Below are positions 32,401-44,400 of a stretch of 64,000 bases of DNA, one piece after another. Numbering within the stretch: the first letter of the stretch is position 1; each line of letters starts with the position of its first letter. Made by a program: the position numbers and the translations under genes. This DNA comes from Cephalotus follicularis (taxonomy: Eukaryota; Streptophyta; Magnoliopsida; Oxalidales; Cephalotaceae), in contig BDDD01002374.1 of NCBI GenBank assembly GCA_001972305.1, positions 117,379-181,378 on the forward strand. Direction: 5' to 3'. The notes beneath the pieces were generated by a model that worked only from the letters and a program-made list of their open reading frames with translations, did no database searches and was not told the origin of the DNA.

Positions 32401-35400
32401 ACATGATGGTGGCTGATCCCTTGACTAAGCCTATTGCTAGAGACGTGTTTCTTTCTCATGCTAGAAGCATGGGGTTATGTAGGATTTAATACGTGTATTT
32501 GTTAATATTTCTATTAACTTGTATGATGACATATGTAAACTTTTTAATTATTCCTAATATAATTATGTGTGGTTTATTATGGAATACTTCTTTTATAATA
32601 CACATTCTTCTAAAGATGTCACCAGGCTTGATTTGACCTACTCACACAGGTAAATCACCTTGGCGTGAAGATAGCGAGCAAGTTGAGACGTTTAAACTTT
32701 TTGCTCTTAGAAGTTGGGCAAAGTTAGATTAAATATTGTACGTCGCCTTAGTTAGAGCTAAGATGAGACCTATTTACTTGGTCGATCATGGAGTATCACC
32801 ACAACTCCATGTAGCCTGTCTATAGCTGAATATGAGATTTCAGACAATACTTTGAGATTGTAATTGTGCTGGAAAACTCAGGTTAGGCGCTAGAATAGCG
32901 ACTAGACCAAGATTCATATGGCGTTCTTTAAATTTTTTTTTTGTATAGTGACATGCCCATTTTTCCTTTTGGGAAAACGCCATAGCATACATTTCATACT
33001 GTATGTGCTGTAAGACGACCGTTAGTGAAAGTGACAATAAATCCCTGCTTTGTCACTCTGTGAGTCACTTGAATCAATTTTTTTTATGATGCTATTTGTG
33101 CCCTTATTGATTAGAAACTATGTCAAGAAGAGGAGACCCAATGATGCTACTTTAGTATGTACCCTATGATCATGATTAATACGATTTCATGGGACATGTC
33201 TAGGAAAGCAGTTGAGTCAAATTTTATTGACATGAGTGTTTTGGGAAGAAAGTACAATAATACACTATATTGTGTAACTCATTGCCTAGGCGACTGTATC
33301 GGATTTAGTTCCGGATACAAGTCATGAGTACATGATATATTATAGGGGTATAGCATTGTTCATTATACGAGGGATTGAAAATGCTATGTCCAGTTTAGTC
33401 GAATTTTCTGGGGCATAAACGAGATATGTTTTTCTTAGTGATATGTTGTGTTAGTTTGGTGATGACTTAATACAACATTCATATGATGTGTTCTGTTCAT
33501 GAGGTCGCACGTTCCATTTCCTATATGAAGAGTTATAAGAGTTTGAGAATTTGATTGTAGAGATACTTTATGTCATGTGGGCGAGTGGGAGCTGTTAGTA
33601 TATGGGTCGGGTTTGACCCGACCCATGACCCACGAACCACCCACATGAAATGGGTGGGTTCTATCTGACTCCCAGGCAGTTAGATAACTGCTGGGAGTTA
33701 TAATAACGTCTCTTTGTGTTATTTAAAGGAGATGAAACTCCTGGTTGAAAGAGACTTCCTCTGCAAAACATAATACATGTTATCTCCCTCACAACTCTCT
33801 CAATTAGATTGTCCTCTTTAACTCTAGAAACATCACCGATCGTTTCAAGGATTCGTGAACGTGGATTGAACCGGAGAAACTCTAGTAGCAACTCCGTTGA
33901 TCAAGAGCAGATTCTAATATCAAATCACTTTGTAAGTATCCTGTAATTTTATATTCATGATTATGATTATTTAACAATAGTAATTCTCTAAACGGGTGCA
34001 AAATAGTTGAGCCGAGTAGAAGTTAGAAATGTTCAGCATCTGCCTCATTTAGATTTTATCTTGTTCGATTTCTAGCCTAATTTTTAAGAACCTAAAAAAT
34101 GTTGTTCAAATTTGACTATTTGAGAGTTTATCGAATTCGAATTTGAATCGAACTCTTCACGAGTTTTTGACCAAATCAAAACTTTGTTGTTCGAACTCAA
34201 CTCCATAAGCAATTCTAGAGCTAAAACTATACTCGACCTTAGTTCGTTATGGTTAACAAGTCGAGTTTGACTCTATGCTCGACTTTTGTAATTTTTTTTC
34301 TCTGTTATCTAATAGATTAATACAAATTCAATATAAAGACAAACTGAAAAAAATAAATAAAATCAAAAGTGTATATATATATATATATATATATTGCCTT
34401 GACTATTTTATATTTTATTCAATTTAGTCTAATGAGTTGTGCTTATCAATGCACAAGTAATTGGTGTATGATCACTTTAAAAACCCACTAGTGATGAATG
34501 TTTTTTAAATTCAATCATTATATTTGATATTTTACTAATATAAATAACACATGCAAATTTTAAATTAATTGAATATCTCTCACTATTTCATTTTTTAGAT
34601 AAATTTTTTAACCATTTTATAATTTAATTAGCTTTTTCAATGGATTATATATAAATTTCTGATTTGTTTAAAAATTTACATGTATGATCTAGATAGATTA
34701 AACATCAAATCCAATGGTTGCATTTTGAAAATAATAATCACAAGTAAGGTAATTGAGAATGACCATACACCGATTACTTGTGCACGTTGATATATATATA
34801 TATATATATATAATTCAACATTTCCTCAGATTCGTCATTTCAAATCCTCAACAATTTCCTCATATTTCTGCAGGCTACTTTTCTCATTATCTTCCCATTA
34901 GCAAACACAAAGTATGCCCAAAAATATTAGACACTTGTCAAACGACACCATCAGAACATTTTTCATGCACATGCCATCTGGCATATACCATTTACGCAGC
35001 CTGAGGACCAGATTTGTAGAAAGTTGGTCCTCAGCAATTTCAATTTATTTATATACTTTCAGTCACTATAATTAGTATTTATATACTTTCAGTAACTATA
35101 ATTAGTATTTCAATTATGTACTTCATTTCAAGTCTTTCTTTGATATTATCTCTGCTTTTATTCTTATTCGTTATCTTCTTTGTTTATCTCTTTGCTTACT
35201 ATAGATATCAACGCTTTGTTATTCCTTTATCATATCTTTATCTTTTTTTCCCTTTATCTGTTTATCTCTTTGTTACTATCTCATTTTCTTCAAGAATTTG
35301 TTTTTGACAAAAAAGTAGTATATATATATATATATATGTTGTTAAGAAAACACCTCAAATCTCACATTGATTAATTGTAAATAGTTGGGGGTTGCCTTAT

Positions 35401-38400
35401 CCTATAAATAAAACTCGTGTGTGTGAGTTTTATTTACTATTAAATTTCTAATACATCAAATATCTAAATTATTTTGGCTATTATGAATAGTGTAACTGAG
35501 TTTTTGGATAGTGAGTGTTGAGTTTTTGCAGTTTTTCTCTTTCTAAAAAGCTAGATTTGAATTGAAGTTTTAGTGGAGATCGTGGATATGACATTTGTGA
35601 GTTAGTCGAACCACGTAAAAAATATTGTGTTGTTTATTTTCGTAGATTTATTATTTGTTGTCTTTCTGAACGTGGAATTGCTCTTCAATTTTTAACAAAG
35701 TGGTATCAGAGCCGCTAGTTCAAAGGTTTTGGAGTTTCCACTACTAATGGTTCTTCTATCAAATTTGAGGTTTCGCTGTTGAAAAGACTACGATGAAAAA
35801 GGTATGTCTCAATTTGAGATTCCTTTATTTGATGGAAAGAATATACTTTGCGACAGAGTATCATTCAAGATGTTCTGTTACAAAAAGGCATTGAGGCTGA
35901 ATGGTGTGACTAATAGACTATAGCAAAAAATTCAGAAAAAAACGGTCAGTGCAATCAGGTTAGCTTTTGTTCTTGAAATCAAGTATAGTGTGTTGAAGGA
36001 GACCACACCGAAGGATTTATGGAGCAAACTCGATAATATCAATGCATCGAAGTCGTTGACTAATAAATTGTGTCTGATGATGGATTTATATTCATTGAAG
36101 ATGGATGAAGGTACGAGTCTCAATAATCATCTTAATGAATTTAATAAGCTAGTGTCTCAACTTTTGAATATTTTTTAGGATGAGTTGAAGGAAGAAGAAA
36201 ATAATTTTTTGTTGTTGTCTTCCTTACCCAAAGCTTATCAACCATTAATTCAGACAATTTTAGGAGGCAGATTCACATTGAAGTTAAATGATGTGACCGC
36301 CTTGTTACGTGAGAATGAAAGAGTAATTGGAAGTGTGGACTCATCAAATGAGGGCAATGCACCACTAGTCTTGGAGAGTTCTAATCAAGGGAGGACTCAA
36401 AAGAGGGGAAATAGTGACACAAGATGGAGATCAAAATCAAAGTCTCGAGATCATAGTGGGATTAAATGCTACTATTGTGGAGAGAATGGTCATATCCAAT
36501 ATCATTGTAGGAAGTTCAAGGAGAATTTGATAAGGTTAAAGAAGTTCAAAGAGAAGGTCAATCTTAAGGAAGGGAAAATTGACTCTTTTGCTATGGCGAC
36601 TAATTAGGATCGCGATGGAGAGATTATGATGGTTAAAGGTATGGATGATTTTCTTACATGTGTTGATGACAATGGATGGTGTTTGGATTCTGCTGCTTCC
36701 ATGTATATTTGCATACATAAAGATTGCTTTACAACCGTGAATGTTGATGGGGAGTTTGGCCGCAACACTGTTGGCAATAAGGAGAGAGTGAAGATTGAAG
36801 GCATAGGGAGTGTTTGTTTCAAGCTTCATACTAGTGATGTCAAAACTTTTCATCGTGTGAGGTATGTACCTAAGTGTAGCGCTAACATTATTTCTTTGGG
36901 AGAGTTAGCTTCTCGTGGGTACAGTTACAGGGGTCAAGAAGATTCGTACAAGATGTACAACAAAGATAAATTGATTTTGCAAGGTAAGAAGAGTTGGAAG
37001 CACGTATATTTGCTAGATGGCACTATAGTGGTTGGCAGGCCAAGAGATGAAGATGTTTATTTTTCTCATGTCAAGAAGGAAAAAAAGATCAAGAAGCATG
37101 TGAGGTTCTCGGATATTGTTAATGTTTAGGGATTTGAGTTGAGGAAGGATTTGTTGGGAAACACCTCAAATCCCACATAAGTTAAGTGTAAGGAATTGGG
37201 AGGTTAGCCTTACATTATAAATAAAACTTGTGTGTGAGTTTTATTTACTCATAAATTTATAGTACATTAAATATCTAAATTAGTTGGGCTTGTGCATATG
37301 ATTATGGATGGTATAGAGTTATTTCCAATACACGTATGGTATGATTGTATGTCTATTTACAATATTATTTATGCATGAGAGGGGGGGTTTATTGTAATAC
37401 CCTGCTTGTTCGTATGTGCTTTACGGATATTTTATTCTTATTTATATGTTGTTTTCAGGATTTTTTATTTGTTTTATTTTTAAGTCCGGTTGCCCTGTGT
37501 TTTGGGTTTATGTGATTTGGGCTATTTATTGCTAGCCTGAATTTTGGATATGTTAAAGTAATGTTGGCTTGGGCTTATGTTTATAACTTTTATTTTATCA
37601 AAACTTTATTTTATTTTACAATTTTGAAAATATTAAAACAATTCCCTTTTATTTTAAAATCCTTTTATCTTATTTTCTTTTATTTTCTATTATTCCTTTT
37701 ATTTTTCTTTTTATTTTTCTTTTCCTTCTTTCTTCCCTCTCTTTCTCCCGTAACTCTCTCTTTCCCAATCTTCTCACACGTTTTCAATCTTATTTTTCCA
37801 TTCTTATTGCCTGAAAATCTTCTCTTCTTCCTTATGTGATCAGATTATGTTTCCAAATTCATTATCCTTCCCTCAATTCTCTCTTCTTTTCCCATTTAAG
37901 AATGCTTTTTTCATTGTGTGTATGTCATCCGAAATTCCTCTGCCTGTCACTGCCGAAACTGCAAGTTGGAATTGCTGTGTTCTTGTGTTGATTCGTTCTT
38001 CATCAATATCAGGTTTGTTTGGTGTCTTTTGATCATATTTCTTTGGCAAGCTTTGAATTGTGAAATTATTTTTCTTCCTTTGATCTCCTGTGTACAGCCG
38101 GTTAACAATTGTTCAGTGGTATTCTTCTACTGTTCTGTGTTCATAATACCATTAAAGGTTAGTTATTTCGTTTCCTACTGTGATGGTTAGCTACAATGTT
38201 ATAAATCCAATTTTTTTTTTGTCCTCTTGGCTATGAAGTTTTGAATTCCTGCTCTATTGTGTTTTGTCACTGTATCTCTAAGCCTATCAACATGTTTAGA
38301 CACTATAGATATGTTGTAATCTAATTTTAGCAACTGAATATGACCTTGGACAGCAGATTGGATTATTAAAATGTAGGAATGTGTTTAAAGTTCACTTTGG

Positions 38401-41400
38401 TCTCCTATGAATTTAGTCACTAGTCTCATAAGATATGTCGATTCTATGTTTTTACACTATCTAAATGTCATATAATGTCATGTGTATATGTGTATAAGCC
38501 TTTGGTAAGTTGTCATTCATGTTTAGGCAGTTTTTAAAATGAAAATGTCAAGTTTTCTGTTGTTCTGTCGTCCAGAACAGCTGGCATTTTTTTTTTGAAC
38601 AATCATCTGGTTTGGATGAGCAGTCGGCTGCCATATAAAAGTAGTCGGCTATTTCTATTGAGTAGTCAGTTGGCCCTATTGAACAGTCGGCTGCCAAGCT
38701 TCAACAGTCGACTGGAGCTCTGTGACAGCTGGCTGTTTTGCCCAGAAAAATTTCTGTTTTCAACTGTTTTTATCCGTTTATTCTCCGAATCAATCCGGGT
38801 CTTTTCTAAACACTGTAATAAGTCTGTTTAATGTCTCTGATGTTTCTTAGACCCTTATATGAATAGTTTTGGGTGTCTTTTAGATTGTTGTGCTTCAAAA
38901 GGGGAATCGAATTAACAATCTATCCGTAAGTGCTTTTGTGAACGCAAAAGGTACGGATTTCTATCGTTCTTTGGCCATCTGGTTTTATCGAACTGAAATC
39001 GGTTTTGTTTTATGTTATATTCCTTCGTTTTATGAACTGAATTATATTTCAGAAATAAAGTTGGTTTTTGACATTTTATGAAATTCAATGTTCCTGACTT
39101 TATTTTTATGCTATGATACGTTACGATATGTTATGAAATGATCATCTCTTTATCACGAAAAATAAATGAGTTGATGTTTTGACTATGGAATGTATGTTAT
39201 GATATCGTTGTGAACGACTTTCAAATATGTTTTGTGGAAGCATATTTATGTATTTTAAATTGATTTTGATAAATCGATGTTTTCTAAATGATTAAATACT
39301 GAGTATTGTACCCACCTATGGGGCGTACCATAGGCATGTCGTAGGCCTGGCACGGGGAAATGACACTTCCGTAGCGGTGTGATTAGTCTACGGCGTCTTT
39401 GAATGTTATGAATAAATCCCATGAGGTGGATTTATGGATCCGCTATGTATGATAGAGGCGTATGAATCGATTCTAGTATATGATATGTGATATGAAATGA
39501 ATGTGTGAATGAGAGTTGGCCACCTTATGTCATGGATCCCTAGGAGTGTGATCCTTATATGTCTTTAATTTTTTTTTAGTGGTCATGAACAATATGCTAT
39601 TTTGGTTTATGTTTCGGTATTTGAATTTTGACATATGTTAAGCTTTAAGTTTTATGTTCTGAATAGTTTGCCAGTAATGTTATGACCGCCACGTTTTGGC
39701 TAATAAAGTAATGTTTATGTTCAGTTAAAGTTATGTTTATGTTCAGATAAATTATGCCTATGTTCATAAATGTTTTGTTATGACCTGTGACGACTCCCAC
39801 CGTCCGGGGGTGTTACAGATTGTGGTATCAGAGAATAGGTTTTGTTTCCTTAGAAGACCTAACTAGGTTTGACCTGTGAGATTGGGTAGACAATGGGTTA
39901 GGCTTTTCGGTTATGATTTTATGATATGTTTTCTGTTTCGGTTTTTGTTCTTTGCGTTGCTTCATGTTTAAGTGCCTTTTCGTAGATGGTACGTACAAGG
40001 AACGCTGCTCAGAGGACTGTACCCGTTGAGGCTCAGGAAGTCAGAAATGAGCCTACCATGGAAGAGTTAGTGCGTCAGGCAGCCGCTCAGGAAGTACGTC
40101 GTGTAATGAGTCAGCAGAATCAGGAACAAGGCCGCAGGGAGCCAGTTACTAAGGAGGATGCTCTAGCTGATGTTCAGTTGGGAAGAGAAGCTGGGGATAG
40201 GACTGACACACCTACTTATATCTGGCTTGAGCGGTTCCAGAAGCAGAGACCACAGTCTTTCAGCTCAGCCGTGATTCCTGTGGAGGCTGAGCATTGGATT
40301 TCTCATATGGACAAGATCTTTGATGTGCTTAGTTGTAGTGACGAGCAGAAGGTTAAGTTAGCTGCTTACAAGCTTGAGGGTGATGCTCAGAAATGGTGGA
40401 AGGCTCTGGGTTTGGCTAAGGGTGGTAACTATGCGGAGACTTTGACCTAGTCGAAGTTTTGCGAAGTCTTCTATCAGCAATATTTTCCCGCTGCTGATAA
40501 GGAGGCATATGCCAGGGAGTTCATCAATACAAGACAGAAGGATGGAGAGTCGATCACGGAGTTTCTAACCCGTTTCACTAGGCTTGCTGGTTTTGCTGGG
40601 TCCACGGCGGGGACAACACTGGAGTAGGCTGAGAAGTTCAAGTGGAAGTTACACTATCAGCTCCGGGGTAAGTTGATTAACACCAGGTTTGCTGATGTTT
40701 CTGAAGTGGCAAATGCGGCAAAGAACATAGAACTGGAGAGGTTAGATTTCCAGGCAGCTCATCAGAAAAGTGATAAGAAGAGAAACAGGGGAGATTCTCA
40801 GGGGCAAGGTTCTGGACAGAATAGTAAGAATAGAAATGGCAAGCGAGGAAGGAGGAATGATGACCGGGGACAGCAACAGACCGGTAATGATCAGAGGCAA
40901 ACACAGGGAGCTGCGGATGTCCATATTGCCAAGTGTGATGTTTGCGGTAGACAGCATCCAGTGGGAGTGTGTTATAAGGCCATCGGGGCCTGTTTTGTAT
41001 GTGGTCAGAAAGGACATTTCGTGAAGGATTGTCCTGATCCTCGTGCGAAGGAAAGGAGGGGGAACAATGCAGATCTCGGACAGCGCAATGTGGGAGGTTG
41101 TGTTTTTGCTATCACGACGCAGCAGACTGCTAATGCACCAGGTACGGTTTCAGGTTTTGTTTCTATTGGTAACCGTAGGGCTTATATTTTATATGATACT
41201 GGATTGACCCACTCGGTTGTAGCGAGGTCTTTTGTTCGGCATCTTGGGATGTCTTCACAATTGCTTGATCCGGGTTTGGTTCTTTCGACCCCTACGGGTT
41301 CTTCTATTGTGATATCTGAGTGTTTTTATGCTTGTCCTCTTGTTTTTGATGATCGGATTCGTGATGCGGATCTTCTTCCTATTGATATGTACGACTTCGA

Positions 41401-44400
41401 TATGATTCTGGGTATGAACTGGTTGGATCGTCATCGGGCTACGATTGATTGCTATGCTCGGAGGGTTCTGTTTGGGGATGTGAACAGTCCTGATTTTATT
41501 TATCAGGGTTCACAGCCGACAAAAGAAGTGAAGGTTATATCTGTTTTGAAGGCTAGGAAATTGGTGGCTAAGGGCGCTGAAGGTTTCTTGGCTGTTGTGA
41601 AGGATGTCTCAAAGGTTGAGCCTCGCCTTAAAGACTGTCCTGTGGTGAGAGAATTTTCTGATGTGTTTCCGGAGGAGTTACCGGGTTTGCCACCACAACG
41701 GGAAGTGGAGTTTACCATCGAACTCATTCCTGAAGCGACACCATTATCTAAGGCACCTTACAGGATGGCACCGTTGGAACTGCAAGAGTTGAAGGAACAA
41801 TTGCAAGAGCTGTTAGATCGGAGTTTCATTCAGCCTAGTGTTTCACCGTGGGGTGCTCCGGTTCTTTTTATGAAGAAGAAAGATGGGTCTATGAGGCTAT
41901 GCATAGACTACAGAGAGTTGAACCGGATTACTGTTCGGAATAAATACCCTCTGCCTAGGATCGATGACTTGTTTGATCAACTCCATGGTGCTCGGTATTT
42001 CTCTAAGATTGATTTAAGATAGGGATATCATCAGCTTCGTATAAAGGATGAAGATGTGCCTAAAACTGCTTTCCGTACTCGGTATGGGCATTATGAGTTT
42101 CTGGTGATGCCATTCGGACTTACTAATGCACCGGCAGTTTTCATGGATCTGATGAATAGGGTGTTTTATGAGTACTTGGACCAGTTTGTGATTGTATTCA
42201 TAGATGACATTCTTGTGTATTCCAAGTCGAAGGAAGAACATGAAGAACAGTTTCGTATTGTGCTGGGTATTCTGAGGAAGAATCAGCTATACGCGAAGTT
42301 TTCAAAGTGTGAGTTCTGGTTGGAACAAGTGGTGTTTTTGGGTCATGTGGTTACAGCTGAAGGTATCAGTGTGGATCCTGCTAAAGTTGAGGCTATTACT
42401 AAATGGCCGAGACCTACCACAGTGACGGAGGTTAGAAGTTTCTTGGGTTTGGCTGGATACTATAGGCGGTTTGTGGAAGGCTTTTCCTCTATAGCCTTAT
42501 CACTAACTCAGCTTATGAGAAAGGGAGCTAAGTTTGAATGGAATGAAGAGCGTGAAGCAAGTTTTGAGAAACTGAAGAATGGTCTTGTATCAGCACTGAT
42601 CCTTCATTTACCATCTGGGTCGGGTGGATACCAGATATACAGTGATGTTTCTAAGAAGGGTTTGGGGTGTGTTTTGATGCAGCACGGTCATGTGATAGCT
42701 TATGCTTCAAGAAATTGAAGCCTTATGAGGTAAACTATCCTACACATGATCTCGAGTTGGCAGCAGTAGTGTTTGCGCTGAAGATCTGGAGGCATTATTT
42801 GTACGGAGAAACTTGCGACGTCTTTACCGATCATAAGAGTCTCAAGTACATCTTTACACAGAAAGAGTTGAACATGCGTTAGAGAAGGTGGTTGGAACTT
42901 CTGAAAGACTATGATCTGAATATTCAGTACCATCATAGTAAAGCAAATGTGGTAGCTGATGCTCTTAGTTGGAAGAGTTCTGGGAGTGTAGCGGCTTTGC
43001 TTACTCAGCTGCAGTTGATAGCTGATATGGAACGGATGGATTTGTATCTATATGTTTGGGGTTCTGAAGGTTGTGTTGCTGCGATGAATGTAGAGCCTAC
43101 TCTTATATCTCGGATTAAGACAGCTCAGAGTGATGATGGTGAGCTTTGGGCCTTAGTCCAGAATGTTGAAAAGGGTAAGCAATCAGAGTTTCGTATGGAT
43201 GAGCATGATGGTGAGCTCAGTATGACTTTATCAATCATGAGATGATATTTTTGAAATGTTTCATAAATTTTTTGAAAGATATGAATTGGTATTTTATGGA
43301 AATTCGAATATGATTAAACTGTTTTAATTGCTTAAGATTTATGTTGTGAATTTTATTGAAATCTTACTGCTTTTAAACTTATCGTTTACTGCTTTTTCTT
43401 TCCTTATCCGTACTGAGGTTTGCTCACCCGCGTTTTTATTTTCCATGCGGCAGGTTATCAGGAGCAGTGGAGGAATGTGTGAATGAGAGTTGGTCACCTT
43501 ATGTCATGGATCCCTAGGAGTGTGATCCTTATGTGTCTTTGATTTTTTTTTAGTGGTCATGAACAATATGCTATTTTGGTTTATGTTTCAGTATTTGACT
43601 TTTGACATATGTTAAGCTTTAAGTTTTATGTTCTGAATAGTTTTTCAGTAATGTTATGACCGCCACGTTTTGGCTAATAAAGTAATGCTTATGTTCAGTT
43701 AAAGTTATGTTTATGTTCAGATAAATTATGCCTATGTTCAGATTTGTTTTGTTATGACCTGTGACGACTCCCGCCGTCCGGGGGTGTTACAATTATACTC
43801 ATGTATGAATAGGGTATGGATCTCGTCACTAGTTGAGCTCTTATCGGTGAACCGATAGGTAACTGGCTCTAGTTAAGCTCCTATCGGTCCAACCGGTAAG
43901 CAACTAGATGTTTAGGACTCAAGCTTGTGCCGGGTTTTAGACTCATGATAATATGGTATGGTATGGTAAGATAATATGCTACGGCATTACGGACGGACAA
44001 CTCTATGGATCCGTAACTAGTTGAGCTCCTACCAGTGAATCGGTAGACAATTAGTTCTAGTTGAGCTCCTATTGATGAACCAGTAGGCAACTAGATGTTT
44101 TTAACCTCGAGCTTGTGCCAGGTTGGACTGGCGGATGTTTGTATGTTTGGGTTAACCGTTATATACACTAGTATGGAACAGTGGTATATGACTGATTGAT
44201 CACTTGATTGTTTGGTAAATGTATGGATAGGAATGTATATTGGGTTAACGATCTATATATGTACCGGTATGGGAGGGTTATATATGCATATGAATTCGTT
44301 AACCACAATTGTTTACACATTATGACATGATATACATTTATACATGCGATATCTGTTTATATCATAAGTATGATGTTGTGTTTCTATGAGGCCATTTGGC

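Larger units (their letters stand above)
26811..33976 (+). mobile_element. full-length Ty1/copia element C1, TSD ATAGT
   Basis: LTRs 26811-27198 and 33593-33976 both run TGTTAGTATA...TTTAACA. ATAGT lies on both sides (26806-26810, 33977-33981). PBS 27200-27211 and a PPT GTGGGCGAGTGGGAGC at 33577-33592. The LTRs differ by about 17 substitutions and one 4-bp indel in about 384 bp, mostly transitions, giving an older insertion of about 4-5% divergence. It lies in RTNLB intron 1, antisense to the gene. Confidence 0.95.
37393..43791 (+). mobile_element. Ty3/gypsy element G1, internally deleted
   Basis: 5' LTR 37393-39817 (TGTAATACCCTGC...GGGTGTTACA), PBS TGGTATCAGAGA at 39823-39834, gag-pol 39986-43245 to just past RNase H, then a jump into the R/U5 part of the 3' LTR (about 43250-43791). 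Integrase, PPT and the U3 of the 3' LTR are gone. Flanks TTTAT and ATTAT differ by one base, a probable decayed duplication. Confidence 0.85.

Noticed and set aside
28443-32489. Fungal RIP as the cause of stop codons
   Set aside because: Genes and elements are plant; methylation-linked deamination explains the pattern.
35116-35374. Hydrophobic plus-strand ORFs in the reticulon intron
   Set aside because: T-rich sequence gives Phe/Leu runs by chance; no start context or conservation visible.
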